A stretch of DNA of 64,000 nucleotides from Gadus chalcogrammus (Eukaryota; Chordata; Actinopteri; Gadiformes; Gadidae): the NCBI RefSeq assembly GCF_026213295.1, contig NC_079427.1:1422252-1486251 (forward strand), read 5' to 3'. Positions 50,260-64,000 of the stretch are shown here, piece after piece. The position numbers and the translations under genes are program-made. The notes beneath the pieces are model-generated. The model was not told the DNA's origin, ran no database searches, and was given only the letters and a program-made list of their open reading frames with translations. Every line of letters begins with the position of its first letter. Within the stretch, counting starts at the first letter, position 1.

Positions 50260-50262
<3 letters not shown>

Positions 50263-50346
<84 letters not shown>
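50263..50346. repeat. (AC)n microsatellite
   Basis: 42 AC units. Confidence 0.97.
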
Positions 50347-50349
<3 letters not shown>

Positions 50350-50819
50350 ACACAACACCTGACAAAACACACAACACGGGAACCCGCGGAACGAGGAGGA
50401 TCTGTGGATCTGTGTGATAACGCGTCTGTTTGTGTTTTTATAAATTAATACAGAAAATCATCCGTGCGTCACCTCGAGGAACACAAAACAAGGTTTAGAG
50501 GCAAAAAAAGACTGAATATTATGATAAAAAAATGAGTTTTGAGTTCGATACCCGAGGTCACACAGCCCACAGGCGAGCATGCGCAGTGCCCGTCTCACCG
50601 CTAGTCTGCGGCGTGTGTACACAGCACGCCGTCACCATGGATACGCCGTTACGAGTCTGACGTAAGGACGTACAAATTCTCACTCGTCTTTTTGTTATGC
50701 CGCCTTAGCAACTGGTTCCCGTGGAAACCGGTGAGGGGGAGGGAAGAGCAGGAAGGGGGCGTGGTCAGCATGCACACGGCTTCCGTGTTTCGGACCGAGT
50801 CTGAACACACTCAACCCCA

Positions 50820-51096
50820 GCGATAGTTCTGTTATTAATGTATTATAAATGTGTGTTGAGTTGTTACAGGCATGCCTCACATGCAACAGCTCAACACACA
50901 ATAATACATGACACATAATAATGAATAACTCGTTTGACGGTTCTGGGGCGGCGTATTAATGTATCATTAATGTGTTGTTGTTACATCCGAGGCATGCCTC
51001 GGATGTAACAACTCATCACACATTACTAATATTCATAACTTTTATAATTATAACATACATTAATAACAATAGGCTGCACCAGAACTATCAAATGAG
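50820..51096. repeat. Pair of palindromic elements
   Basis: Two adjacent inverted-repeat units, each centred on GGCATGCC. The right unit (50929-51096) has a perfect 36-bp palindromic core at 50979-51014 and outer arms ending CCAGAACTATC. The left unit (about 50820-50920) starts GATAGTTCTG and is less perfect. MITE-like; class unknown. Confidence 0.75.
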
Positions 51097-53090
<1,994 letters not shown>

Positions 53091-53609
53091 GGCCCCGTCC
53101 ACACGGGCGGAAACGGTCTTTTACCCTCCGTTTTCCTTTGATGCACTTCAGGAATATCTCCGTAAAGACAGAGATATTCCTGCATCAAATGCATCAAGCT
53201 GTAGCAACGCTGTAGAACATATTCAAGGCGCAAACATTCAGTCGAGGAGGAGATAGCAGTTGTTAAATGTTTTAGATTGAGCAGAATTACTTTTTAATGT
53301 AACGTTAGTTCTTACATTTACCAGGGGGCTGCATTTAAAGCTACAAAAATAATAAAAATAAAAAATAATACAAATCAACCCAAATCTCTAACCTCCATCA
53401 GCTGATGGTGGGGGCGGGGGAGGTGGGGGCGGGGCGAGGAAGTAATCGTTTGCGTTTCAGGTGCCCACACGAATCCTAGCACGAAAACATATAGGTCAGT
53501 TTTTAACTACACCACCCTGGGAACTGGTTTCAGAAAAGCGTGTCTATAGGTCACCGAAATCGCCGGATCTGTCTGGACGGTCGGCCGTTTGATTTCGTGT
53601 GGACGGGTT
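53091..53609. mobile_element. Second GGCCCCGTCCACACG-ended element
   Basis: Left end GGCCCCGTCCACACGGGC follows TTAA (53087-53090). The right end CGTGTGGACGGG runs into TTTTAA (TTAA at 53610-53613). The TTAA flanks suggest a TTAA target-site duplication. The interior differs from the 18577-19196 copy and has no transposase. Confidence 0.75.
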
Positions 53610-53786
53610 TTAAGTCATCAGTGTGCACAGGTTAGGCCAGCCATCTCCCCACACACTCAGGGAGAGATGTCCTGCATGGCAGCATGGAGCACCTGATCAA
53701 CAAACCGTTACATTGCACCGGTCCTCCAACACCACCGTCCTACGTCCGTTCATCTGGAGGAGCCGTGGTGTCACCTAGGTGGAGTA

Positions 53787-53922
<136 letters not shown>

Positions 53923-54295
53923 CCCTGGATAGCCTTCTATTGCGATCCTATTTACTCAGTGCAACGCCGTGCCTCTATTGAGGCTCAGCACTTCAGGCGG
54001 AAATGCAGATCGCTTTCCTTTCTTTTCGGTCTTTTTTTGGGCTCCGTCGACGTCAGCGTGGCGGCAGCGGGAATCAGAGAGATTGTTCTCCTGTCATCCG
54101 AGAGGCCTGGAGGAGGCGGCCCAAAGTTAGAGCTGTGGGCCCTGCAGTCCGCCTCCCTGCCGCTGACTCACAGCCAGCGTCAATCCTAGCCTACTATCAA
54201 CAGCCCCCCCCCCCCCCCCCCCCATCATCATCACCTCTTTCAAGGATCACCTTGAGGATAACATCCCACCATTACCTCTCTCTCTCTCTCTCTCT

Positions 54296-54395
54296 NNNNN
54301 NNNNNNNNNNNNNNNNNNNNNNNNNNNNNNNNNNNNNNNNNNNNNNNNNNNNNNNNNNNNNNNNNNNNNNNNNNNNNNNNNNNNNNNNNNNNNNN
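54296..54395. other. Assembly gap (100 N)
   Basis: Exactly 100 N following a (CT)n tract. Confidence 0.98.
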
Positions 54396-54534
54396 GCTGT
54401 TAATGAGATAGAGGGATCATAGCACTTCCTTCTCCTAGAGGGGGAGGGGCCAGGGCGAGAGGCAGTCACAGAGCTCGCTCTCGCCCTCACTCTCTCTCTT
54501 TCTCTTTATGCTCTTAAGATGGAGTCAGCAATTA

Positions 54535-54536
<2 letters not shown>

Positions 54537-54585
<49 letters not shown>
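54537..54585. repeat. Poly-C run of about 49 bases
   Basis: The longest homopolymer in the window. Another C run lies at 54206-54223. Confidence 0.95.
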
Positions 54586-54588
<3 letters not shown>

Positions 54589-54835
54589 ATCTCCACCACC
54601 GGGCTCTGCCCCCTAACATGCCCAAACACCCCCCCCCCCCCTACCAACCAGCCATACCCTGTGAACCCTCAGTCAGGCATGTCCCATTACAGCTCCCAGT
54701 GCCCCCATTACAGCTCCCAGTGCCCACCTCGCCGCCTGCCAGCTCCCATTAGCATAACGTCAGTCACACGCGTCACAGACAATAGTTGACAGCCAGCGCC
54801 CGACGTGAGACACGCGCCGCCGCCCGCTACTGCAC

Positions 54836-54952
54836 CCTCACCTCCTCACCCTCATCCCCCCCCCACCTCCTCACCCCCCCCCCATTCACCTCCTCACCCC
54901 CCCCCCCCATTCACCTCCTCACCCCCCCCCCACTCACCTCCTCCTCCCACCT
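54836..54952. repeat. C-rich minisatellite
   Basis: About four units of CACCTCCTCACCCCCCCC, about 25 bp each. Confidence 0.85.
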
Positions 54953-55064
54953 CCTCCTGGCAGGAGTCAAAGGGATCTAGAAATTGCATTTCCTTCAGAA
55001 AACGCGTGTGAATGCTGACAGCTGAATGAAAAAAAAGCATTTAGCTGAAAATGCAGAAAGTGGG

Positions 55065-55165
55065 AAAAAACGCCCAATCTGGCAACGCTGCTGTACGACC
55101 TCACGCACTACTGTATAAAGTAGCCCAATTCGGCGGGAAAAACCGCCCAATCTGGCAACACTGCT
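55065..55165. mobile_element. Partial hAT-like MITE copies
   Basis: CGCCCAATCTGGCAACGCTG at about 55070 and CGCCCAATCTGGCAACACTG at about 55145 are right-end sequences of the family at 9088-9193, in direct order. No matching left end is seen. Confidence 0.65.
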
Positions 55166-55484
55166 GAACGTCCTCACGCTCGAGCGTCGACGTAAATCAC
55201 TGAGACCAACCGAAAACGAAGCCGGTATGAAACTAAAACTGTGATTCTGAAGAAAGTATAAATTATATCGAAATTATTTTTCTTAATTATTATTGAAGAT
55301 ACAAGTGTGCAGATGTGTTAAATGGTTTGAACAAAGGTTAAGGGTTGAAACTTTACCAAGTTACGGTGTTTGAAGTAGTTGAAGTGTCAGAGAATGTGCA
55401 GACAGCTCCACTGAGCTCCCATTGACTCCAGGTTAAAAAAAATTGGAAAAAGCTCAATGTATTTTAAAAAGTAGAAAGATGCTA

Positions 55485-55560
55485 TACGATGCCAAGTACT
55501 ATTTTAAGTGTAAGTGCAACATACATTAAGAGCTTGAGAGGGGTGTGGGGTGTAATGGGG
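55485..55560. repeat. Fragment of dispersed fish repeat, copy 3
   Basis: GTACTATTTTAAGTGTAAG and AACATACATTAAGAG match the tail of 12421-12680. Confidence 0.5.
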
Positions 55561-56928
55561 TAGCTAGACCATAGGTGGGTTTCATCGGGGTTCAGACCGG
55601 GGGGGGGGGGGGTTCATGAACACATGAACCACAAGAACACGGAACCACAAGAACACATGCAACGTTGCCTCGATTCTTTATCGAGATCCTTTATTGAGAT
55701 CCTTGCGTCAAGGTCAGTTACAAAATGGAGTCAAGTTTTAAAAAAAATACAGCGCTAAGATTTGAGGACAGAACAGAGATCTGAGGAAAACAAAAAAAAA
55801 GGCTCGGACAAGTTAATAATAGTTACAATTATTATAACGATATTGATAATGGCAATGAAAAAAAAGACTATGTACAGAAATATTGTACATGAACACACCC
55901 TCGCTATCACACACACACTCACACACCCACTTTATATATGCAAAAGAAAAAAAGAAAGTGTCCAACATATGGATTTCCTGACAAGATTTATTTTAAATAG
56001 AAAAATCAATAAAGGCAAACACAGTAGGGACATGACAGCAGACAGTAGAGCTCGCTCCACACCAAATGACCCTGTGTCTTTGTATTGCCATGGAGGGGAG
56101 AGTCTCCGGAGGCTTGCATCACATGCAGCCCTGTGGACATGCGTTATACCACAGTGAGAACAACTTGCATCATGCTTTGGACACAACAGCGCCCCAACGA
56201 CCGCCGCCACAGACAGGCGAGCTAATTACACACACAGAAATTATAATAACACCAAAACAACTCTCTCACTTCTCCCATCGCTCTCGCACACACGCACGCA
56301 CGCGCGCACGCACACACACACACACACACTCAAGTGCTCGTTCTCACCAATCAGCTAGCTATCTACCACATTCCTCCACCGTGAAGAACAAAGAGGTTTG
56401 GGCTTCACTACGAACAACATGCAGCACCCATAAATAAAGGAGGACCTCATGACCAGAGGACCTAGAGGAGGCTTTACAAAATGTAAACAATAACAGAATC
56501 CTGGATTCACCACCACAGCAATATACAAGAACCAGTGGACACCCGTTTGTATGCATGAGACCGCGAGGGGCGATATGCATAGGAGCAAAGCAAGGAAACC
56601 AGAAGAGTATTAAGCCTCCTTCTTCACATTTAGAGAGGACATGAACATAGGTACAGAGCAGGGAGTCGTTTCACACAGCGTCCCTCGGACAGGAGTGTAG
56701 CCCGGCATGGCCCCGAAGGCCCCTGGAGGACCCCGAAAACATTAATTTAAGCGGCGGCGTCTGTTGTGACAGCCCAGGCGACTTTAAAGAGAGGTGGTTG
56801 AGGAGGTGCAGGCCGTGTTTGGATTGGTCTCACAGCGCCTCGCCTCGGCTGTCCTCCAGGCTGGAGAAGGCTTCCAGAGACGGAACCCGAGCGTCCTTAA
56901 TGGCTAGAGAGAGAGAGGACCTCCGACA

Positions 56929-57032
56929 CGCGCGCGCACACGCGCACACGCGCGCGCACACGCGCACACGCGCACACGCGCGCGCACACGCGCACGCACA
57001 CGCGCACACGCACACACACACACACACACACA
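56929..57032. repeat. Alternating CGCG/CACA tract
   Basis: About 100 bp of strict purine-pyrimidine alternation rich in CG steps (CACGCGCACACGCGCGC), a strong Z-DNA candidate. Confidence 0.93.
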
Positions 57033-57407
57033 CCGCCTCTCTCCACCCAACCCACTGGTTTCACCCCAGAAAACATATCGTCTAAACTACCTGGATTATC
57101 GATTGATATTTACTGATTGAAATCAAAAAAATAAAAATAGATTTTGCATCAGTGGGCCGTTATGAAACAACTGCTTGCACATCACCCGTCCGCGAGAGGG
57201 ATTCTATCCGTTTATCGTCTCTGCATTCACACACAATGTTCTGTTGCTGGTAGGGGTCTTACTGGGTGCTGCCCCCCCCGCAGCTACGTCCGTCCCCGCG
57301 GGCTTCTTGGGTGCTCTGAGGGAAAGGCACTTGGTCCCCACCTGGGTCACAACATGGACGCCGCTCGGCCATCACACGCCCCTCAGCGCTGACGAGGGTC
57401 CGCAGAG

Positions 57408-57479
57408 AGAGAGAGACTGGAGAGAGAGAGAGAGACCGGAGAGAGAGAGAGAGACCGGAGAGAGAGAGCGAGAGAGAGT

Positions 57480-57526
<47 letters not shown>
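57408..57526. repeat. (GA)n tract
   Basis: GA repeats with ACCGGA and GAGT interruptions. Confidence 0.95.
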
Positions 57527-57528
<2 letters not shown>

Positions 57529-57616
57529 CGCTCAATGCGTCCCTGTGTGCGAGTTCCTTTGAAGAGAGACGTGGAGGGGTGGGGTCCCAGGACAGAGTCA
57601 CTGGGGGGGGGGGGGG

Positions 57617-59383
57617 TCAGGGGGCTGACGCCAACGCCACGCCCTGCGGTAGGAGCTGGCCCGTCATGTGCTGCTCCAGCCTCATCCTCAGCCTCTGCTC
57701 CTCCTCTTCCTCCTCCTCCTCCTCCTGCTCCTGCAGCACCTCGCCCTTCATCATCGTGGCGGTCTCAGCCTCCATCGCCTCCACACCGCCCTCCCCCTCC
57801 TCCTCCTCCTCCTCCCGCTCCTCCTCCTCCTCCATCTTCACGGCTACCAGCCCCTCCGTGTGGCCGGGGGCCCCCGGCTCCTCGGGGGCCCGACCGCCGG
57901 GGCCGCTGGCCTGGGCGTAGGCCCCCACGCTGGCGTGGCTCAGCCCGTGGACCTTCTTCAGGTGCTTCTCCAGCGTGGCGTACACGGTGAACGGCACGCT
58001 GCACAGCTGGCACAGGAAGGGCGCGCGGGCGCCGCGGGCGCCGTGCGTCTTCATGTGGCGCGTCAGCTTGGAGCTCTGGGCGCAGGCGTAGCTGCACAGG
58101 CCGCAGTTGTACGGCCGCTCGCCCGTGTGGCTGCGCCGGTGCACCGTCAGGTTGCTGCTGTTGCGGAACTGCTTGCCGCAGTACTCGCACGCCTCGTCCT
58201 TCTTCCTCTTCGCCGCCGGAACGCCGCCGCCGCTCCGGGCGTTCCCGCCCGTCACGAGGCCGCCGCCGCCGAGGATGTTGTCCATGGCGGTGCCCGCGGC
58301 GCCCCCTTCGGCGCTCCTCCTCTCGTTCTCGCGCTGCCACTCCTCCACCACCTCCGAGGCCGTGCTGGAGGCCCACTCCTGGCCCCGCCCCCCCGCCGCC
58401 GCCGCCTCGGCCGGCCCGCCCCCCCCACTCCGCGCCCCCCGGCCCCGGCTCGCCCAGCTCCGGCCGTTTGGGCGTGCAGTTGCCGCTGGCGATGCCGCTC
58501 TCGGCGCTGCCGCCCGTCTCGCCGCTCTCCAGGGAGCCCTCCGAGGGGCTGGCGCAGGGGGGGGTCCGCTGGGCCTCCTCCTCGCCCCCCGCCGGCCCCC
58601 CGCCCCCCCCCCCAGGTCGCCCTCCGAGGGGCGGGGCTGCAGCGCCAGGCCGCCGCCCAGCGTCAGGGGGAGGGGCGGGGCCGGGAGCCTCCCTCTCGTC
58701 GTGGTCGCCATGGCGGCCAGCGTCCCTCCGTCCTCGTCCGTCTCCGCCCCCCCCTGCCCGTACCCCGGGCCGCCGCCCCCCCCCCCGGTGGCTCCGCATG
58801 TGGCGGGCCAGCTGGCCGCTCTGGGCGAAGGCCTGCTCGCAGACGCCGCAGTGGTACGGCCGCGCGCAGCCGTGGGTGCGGCGGTGGGCCGACAGCCCCC
58901 GCACCGACTGGTAGACCTGGCCGCACAGCTCGCAGGCCAGGTGGCCCCGGGGGGCCCCGGGGGCCTGGGGGTAGGGGTACGCCGCGGGCGGGGGGGAGGA
59001 CGGGGACGGGCCCCGCCCCCCCATCGCGGCGGCGGCGGCGGCGGAGGTGGTGGTGGTGTTGACCTCCGCCAGCTCCCGGAGACGGACGGAGAAGTTGAGG
59101 GCCTGCGGGGGGCCGGAGGCCGGGCGCGGGCGCGGGGGCCGCCGGCCGGACGGCTGGAAGGCGGAGGCCAGCGCCTGGCTGAGCTGCCGGGGGTCGAGGG
59201 TGGCGGTCTGGTGGCGTTTGAGGGCGTGGCCTCCCCCCCCTCCCCCCTGCTCCTCCTCCCCCTCCTCCCCCTCCTGGTAGAGGCTGAGGGCGTGTGTGTG
59301 CTGGGCGTGCTGCAGCAGGGCCCAGGCGGACGGCAGCACGCCGCCACACTGCTGGCAGGAGAAGAACGACGGCTCCTCAGAGT
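57617..59383 (-). CDS. znf296: BCL11-family zinc-finger protein, ZNF296-like last exon, frame broken
   Basis: The exon starts at a CAG acceptor (phase 1) and ends at a stop at 57617-57619. Upstream exons are not seen. ZF1 ([20 protein letters not shown], about 59357-59293), ZF2 ([17 protein letters not shown], about 58940-58870) and ZF3 ([17 protein letters not shown], to 58794) read in one frame. ZF4 ([19 protein letters not shown], about 58190-58125), ZF5 ([17 protein letters not shown]) and ZF6 ([17 protein letters not shown], about 58020-57950) read in another. ZF4-6 closely match the C-terminal finger triplet of BCL11A/B and ZNF296, which are nuclear DNA-binding regulators. A frameshift therefore lies between 58794 and 58190. 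Best-fitting product sequence suggests three switches, at C runs 58776-58786, 58603-58613 and 58419-58426. The C-terminus is Glu-rich. ZNF296 is chosen over BCL11A/B because of the nearby fosb. Sequencing error is likelier than a pseudogene, since the fingers are well kept. Confidence 0.85.
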   Translation of the reverse strand, partial: TLRSRRSSPASSVAACCRPPGPCCSTPSTHTPSASTRRGRRGRRSRGEGGEATPSNATRPPPSTPGSSARRWPPPSSRPAGGPRARARPPAPRRPSTSPSVSGSWRRSTPPPPPPPPPPRWGGGARPRPPPRPRRTPTPRPPGPPGATWPASCAARSTSRCGGCRPTAAPTAARGRTTAASASRPSPRAASWPATCGATGGGGGGPGYGQGGAETDEDGGTLAAMATTTRGRLPAPPLPLTLGGGLALQPRPSEGDLGGGAGGRRGARRRPSGPPPAPAPRRAPWRAARRAAAPRAASPAATARPNGRSWASRGRGARSGGGGPAEAAAAGGRGQEWASSTASEVVEEWQRENERRSAEGGAAGTAMDNILGGGGLVTGGNARSGGGVPAAKRKKDEACEYCGKQFRNSSNLTVHRRSHTGERPYNCGLCSYACAQSSKLTRHMKTHGARGARAPFLCQLCSVPFTVYATLEKHLKKVHGLSHASVGAYAQASGPGGRAPEEPGAPGHTEGLVAVKMEEEEEREEEEEEGEGGVEAMEAETATMMKGEVLQEQEEEEEEEEEQRLRMRLEQHMTGQLLPQGVALASAP

Positions 59384-59387
59384 CTGG

Positions 59388-59388
59388 A

Positions 59389-59433
<45 letters not shown>
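59388..59433. repeat. (AC)n microsatellite at znf296 acceptor
   Basis: On the minus strand a GT repeat ends directly at the TCTCCAG acceptor, replacing an ordinary pyrimidine tract. Confidence 0.93.
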
Positions 59434-59436
<3 letters not shown>

Positions 59437-59497
59437 AGTCATGTTGGACTACAGTTCCTGAAGACACAGGCGCGTGGGCCCCCCCCCTCCCAGGAGG

Positions 59498-59748
59498 TAC
59501 AGCGGGTTGGCTGGTAACCTGAAGGTTGCTGGTTCGATCCCCGGCTCCTCCTAGCTGAGTGTGGAGGTGTCGCTGAGCGAGACGCCTCACCCTGACTGCT
59601 CCTGACCCGCTGGCTGTCGCCCTGCGTGGCTGAGCCCGCCGTCGGTGTGTGAATGTGTGTGTGAATGGGTGAATGTTGGGCTGAATTGTTAGGCGCTTTG
59701 AGCAGCCACTGGTTAGATAAGCGCGCCATAAATGCAGACCTTTAACCA
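59498..59748 (+). mobile_element. tRNA-derived SINE
   Basis: GCGGGTTGGCTGGTAACC is followed by a pol III B box GGTTCGATCC (59531-59540) and a body with GTGAATGGGTGAATG and GCGCTTTGAG, ending CCATAAATGCAGACC. I recall this as a common acanthomorph fish SINE. The 5' end looks truncated. Confidence 0.75.
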
Positions 59749-59943
59749 ATTGTAACCATAATGGTTCTTCCAGCAGGGGATTGAATCATTCACCCCCCCC
59801 CCCCCCCCCCCCAACCCCCTCCGTCCCCCCAAAGCAGACACAAAGACACACAGAACACGGTGGAGAGAGATGGACCCTGAAGGAGAATGAAAGGATGAAA
59901 AGGCAAGGTCAGGATTGATAAGAACACCACCTTAAGACCAGGG

Positions 59944-60105
59944 TGGAGGAGGAGGAGGAGGAGGAGGAGGAGGAGGAGGAGGAGGAGGAGGAGGAGGTGG
60001 TGTTTGGGGAGCAGGAGAAAGTGGGTTAGAGGCCGGAGGGCAGGGAGTGAGTGGGAGGCTCTCAGCCTCCAGGAGGAGGAGGAGGAGGAGGAGGAGGAGG
60101 AGGAG
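59944..60105. repeat. (GGA)n trinucleotide repeats
   Basis: Two GGA tracts at 59944-59999 and 60072-60105. Confidence 0.95.
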
Positions 60106-60302
60106 GTGTGTGTCATGAAGCACATCTGAAGATACGTTCTCCACGAGGACGGCTTCGTCTCCGGGCCGAGAGCCGCTCTCCAATTAAGCTGCAAATTGCT
60201 AATTAGCAGAACGGAGAAAACGAAGGCTTTATGCAAATGAGGCACTGACTCAGCCTGCTTGACAAATGAGGCTCTTCTGCATAAATCAAAACGCAGAGGA
60301 GA

Positions 60303-60340
60303 AGAAGATCCCGAACCGGGGGGGGGGGGGGGGGGGACAG
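60303..60340. repeat. Poly-G run
   Basis: About 17 G near 60319-60335. Others lie near 61121-61138 and 61517-61533. Confidence 0.85.
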
Positions 60341-60570
60341 TTCTCTTCTTTAGTGGTGAGGGTTCAAAGCGACTGTGGCGTAAGCCTCTTTCATGTCTCC
60401 CCCATCAGAGCCCTCAGTATCACTGGAGGGGGAGGAGGAGAGAGACGAAGAACAGAGCAACTGTTTTTCTCTCGCTTTCTCTCTCTCCGTCGAGAGAAAG
60501 TAGAGAAGAAAGAGGAACCGTGTCCTTTACCCACACACACAAACACACAGACACACACAGAAAGAAAGAG

Positions 60571-60957
60571 TGACTGAGACCAACACAGATGGAGAGACAG
60601 AGACAGACAGAGAGAGAGAGAGAGAGAGACAGAGACAGACACAGAGACAGAGACAGAGAGACAGATGGAGAGACAGAGAGAGAGAGAGACAGAGACAGAC
60701 AGACAGAGAGAGACAGACAGACAGAGAGAGACAGAGACAGACAGAGACAGACAGAGAGAGAGAGACAGAGACAGACAGACAGAGACAGAGACAGACAGAG
60801 AGAGAGACAGACACAGAGCGAGAGACAGAGAAAGACAGAGAGAGAGACAGAGACAGACACAGAGAGCGAGGCAGAATTAAAGGGGGGTAGAGAGTGAGAC
60901 AGATTAAGAGAGAGAGAAAATGAGAGAGACAGAGAGACAGAGAGAGAGAAACAGAGA
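60571..60957. repeat. (AGAC)n/(GA)n array
   Basis: Interleaved AGAC, AGAG and ACAG tetranucleotides across nearly 390 bp. Frames through it are artefactual. Confidence 0.95.
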
Positions 60958-62373
<1,416 letters not shown>

Positions 62374-62611
62374 AGGAAGCCGGGTGTGCAGCAGACCACC
62401 GAGCGTTACACAACGGAAGGAAGTCACACACCAGTGTACACCAGGTTTCTAAACGTCCGCTGGCCGCTCACAGCCTTAGCTCCTCCTCCCCAGCGGCGCC
62501 TGGACAAGCAGGCCCCGCCTCCAGACACGCAGGCCCCGCCTCCAGAGTCTGAACATGCCGAACCGATCCCTCTGGGGGACCAGACCGGCTCAGAGGAGGT
62601 CTGGGAGACCG

Positions 62612-64000
62612 AGACCGCTACAGGGACCAGACCGCTACAGGGACCAGACCGCTACAAGGACCAGACCGCTACAGGGACCAGACCAGACCGCTACAGGGAC
62701 CAGACCAGACCGCTACAGGGACCAGACCAGACCGCTACAAGGACCAGACCAGACCGCTACAGGGACCAGACCAGACCGCTACAGGGACCAGACCGCTACA
62801 AGGACCAGACCGCTACAAGGACCAGACCAGACCGCTACAAGGACCAGACCGCTACAGGGACCAGACCGCTACAAGGACCAGACCAGACCGCTACAAGGAC
62901 CAGACCGCTACAGGGACCAGACCAGACCGCTACAGGGACCAGACCGCTACAGGGACCAGACCGCTACAAGGACCAGACCAGACCGCTACAAGGACCAGAC
63001 CAGACCGCTACAAGGACCAGACCGCTTCAGGGACCAGACCGCTACAAGGACCAGACCGCTACAGGGACCAGACCGCTACAGGGACCAGACCAGACCGCTA
63101 CAGGGACCAGACCGCTACAAGGACCAGACCGCTACAGGGACCAGACCGCTACAAGGACCAGACCGCTACAGGGACCAGACCGCTACAGGGACCAGACCGC
63201 TACAAGGACCAGACCGCTACAAGGACCAGACCAGACCGCTACAAGGACCAGACCAGACCGCTACAGGGACCAGACCGCTACAGGGACCAGACCGCTACAA
63301 GGACCAGACCAGACCGCTACAGGGACCAGACCGCTACAAGGACCAGACCAGACCGCTACAAGGACCAGACCGCTACAGGGACCAGACCGCTACAAGGACC
63401 AGACCAGACCGCTACAGGGACCAGACCGCTACAAGGACCAGACCGCTACAGGGACCAGACCGCTACAAGGACCAGACCAGACCGCTACAAGGACCAGACC
63501 GCTACAGGGACCAGACCGCTACAGGGACCAGACCGCTAGAGGGACCAGACCGCTACAGGGACCAGACCGCTACAGGGACCAGACCAGACCGCTATAAGGA
63601 CCAGACCGCTACAGGGACCAGACCGCTACAGGGACCAGACCGCTACAAGGACCAGACCAGACCGCTACAAGGACCAGACCAGACCGCTACAGGGACCAGA
63701 CCGCTACAAGGACCAGACCAGACCGCTACAGGGACCAGACCGCTACAAGGACCAGACCAGACCGCTACAGGGACCAGACCGCTACAAGGACCAGACCAGA
63801 CCGCTACAGGGACCAGACCGCTACAAGGACCAGACCAGACCGCTACAGGGACCAGACCGCTACAGGGACCAGACCGCTACAGGGACCAGACCGCTACAAG
63901 GACCAGACCAGACCGCTACAGGGACCAGACCGCTACAAGGACCAGACCAGACCGCTACAGGGACCAGACCGCTACAAGGACCAGACCAGACCGCTACAGG
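62612..64000. repeat. 17/22-bp minisatellite, runs off right edge
   Basis: Units of GACCGCTACAGGGACCA (17 bp), with G or A at one site, and 22-bp forms with an extra GACCA. More than 70 units are present and the array continues beyond the window. An open frame of about 400 codons crosses it but is an artefact of the repeat. Confidence 0.97.

Larger units (their letters stand above)
55690..57616 (-). other. znf296: 3'UTR of the zinc-finger gene (inferred)
   Basis: No other gene is visible. Minus-strand AATAAA signals occur at 55987-55992 and 55690-55695. Includes alternating CG/CA and GA tracts. The extent is inferred. Confidence 0.4.

Noticed and set aside
59498..59570. Functional tRNA gene
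   Set aside because: Only a B box and weak A-box remnant are present, followed by a SINE body; no cloverleaf can be drawn.
62386..63597. Open frame of about 400 codons (RPLQGPDRYKDQTA-type repeats)
   Set aside because: It is the translation of the 17/22-bp minisatellite.

Overview
This 64 kb window is vertebrate nuclear DNA, almost certainly from a ray-finned fish and plausibly a codfish-like (gadiform) species. The evidence is teleost-style genes with GT-AG introns, very frequent long CA/GT, GA and poly-C tracts, many minisatellites, hAT- and piggyBac-type DNA elements, and a tRNA-derived SINE of a kind I recall from acanthomorph fish. The species call is inference. Two runs of exactly 100 N (18401-18500 and 54296-54395) are assembly gaps of unknown true size, and both sit in simple repeats.

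Layout. 1-11 kb is repeat-rich DNA with no recognised coding gene, but it holds a CpG-rich, NRF1-site-bearing promoter-like block near 7.4-8.0 kb. At 11.37-12.28 kb lies the first coding exon of a mixed-lineage kinase (map3k10-like; SH3 plus the first half of the kinase domain), and no further exon of it is visible. 12.3-24.7 kb is intronic or intergenic repeats plus a gap. At 24.9-25.3 kb on the minus strand is exon 1 of ttc9b. From 33.8 down to 27.7 kb is a complete eight-exon c19orf47 homologue (407 aa, reconstructed exon by exon with consistent phases). At 35.0-37.9 kb is a piggyBac-type transposon with an apparently intact transposase. From 46.2 down to about 39.0 kb is a complete four-exon fosb (403 aa) with a serum-response-element promoter and a long 3'UTR. 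46.3-55.7 kb is repeats, including a 1.9 kb minisatellite. From 59.4 down to 57.6 kb is the large last exon of a BCL11-family zinc-finger gene (znf296-like), interrupted by frameshift(s) at poly-C runs. The window ends in a minisatellite that runs off the right edge.

MAP3K10, TTC9B and C19orf47 (human 19q13.2) and FOSB and ZNF296 (19q13.32) all lie on human chromosome arm 19q, so the window looks like a compacted piece of that ancestral block. MLK kinases activate JNK, and JNK activates Jun, the dimer partner of FosB. That is a functional association by pathway, not evidence of co-regulation. I found no new operon-like or defence-like system. The most notable points are the broken zinc-finger frame, the truncated neighbouring genes, the intact piggyBac, a duplicated fosb intron-3 acceptor tract beside a possible orphan exon, and several unusual repeat structures.
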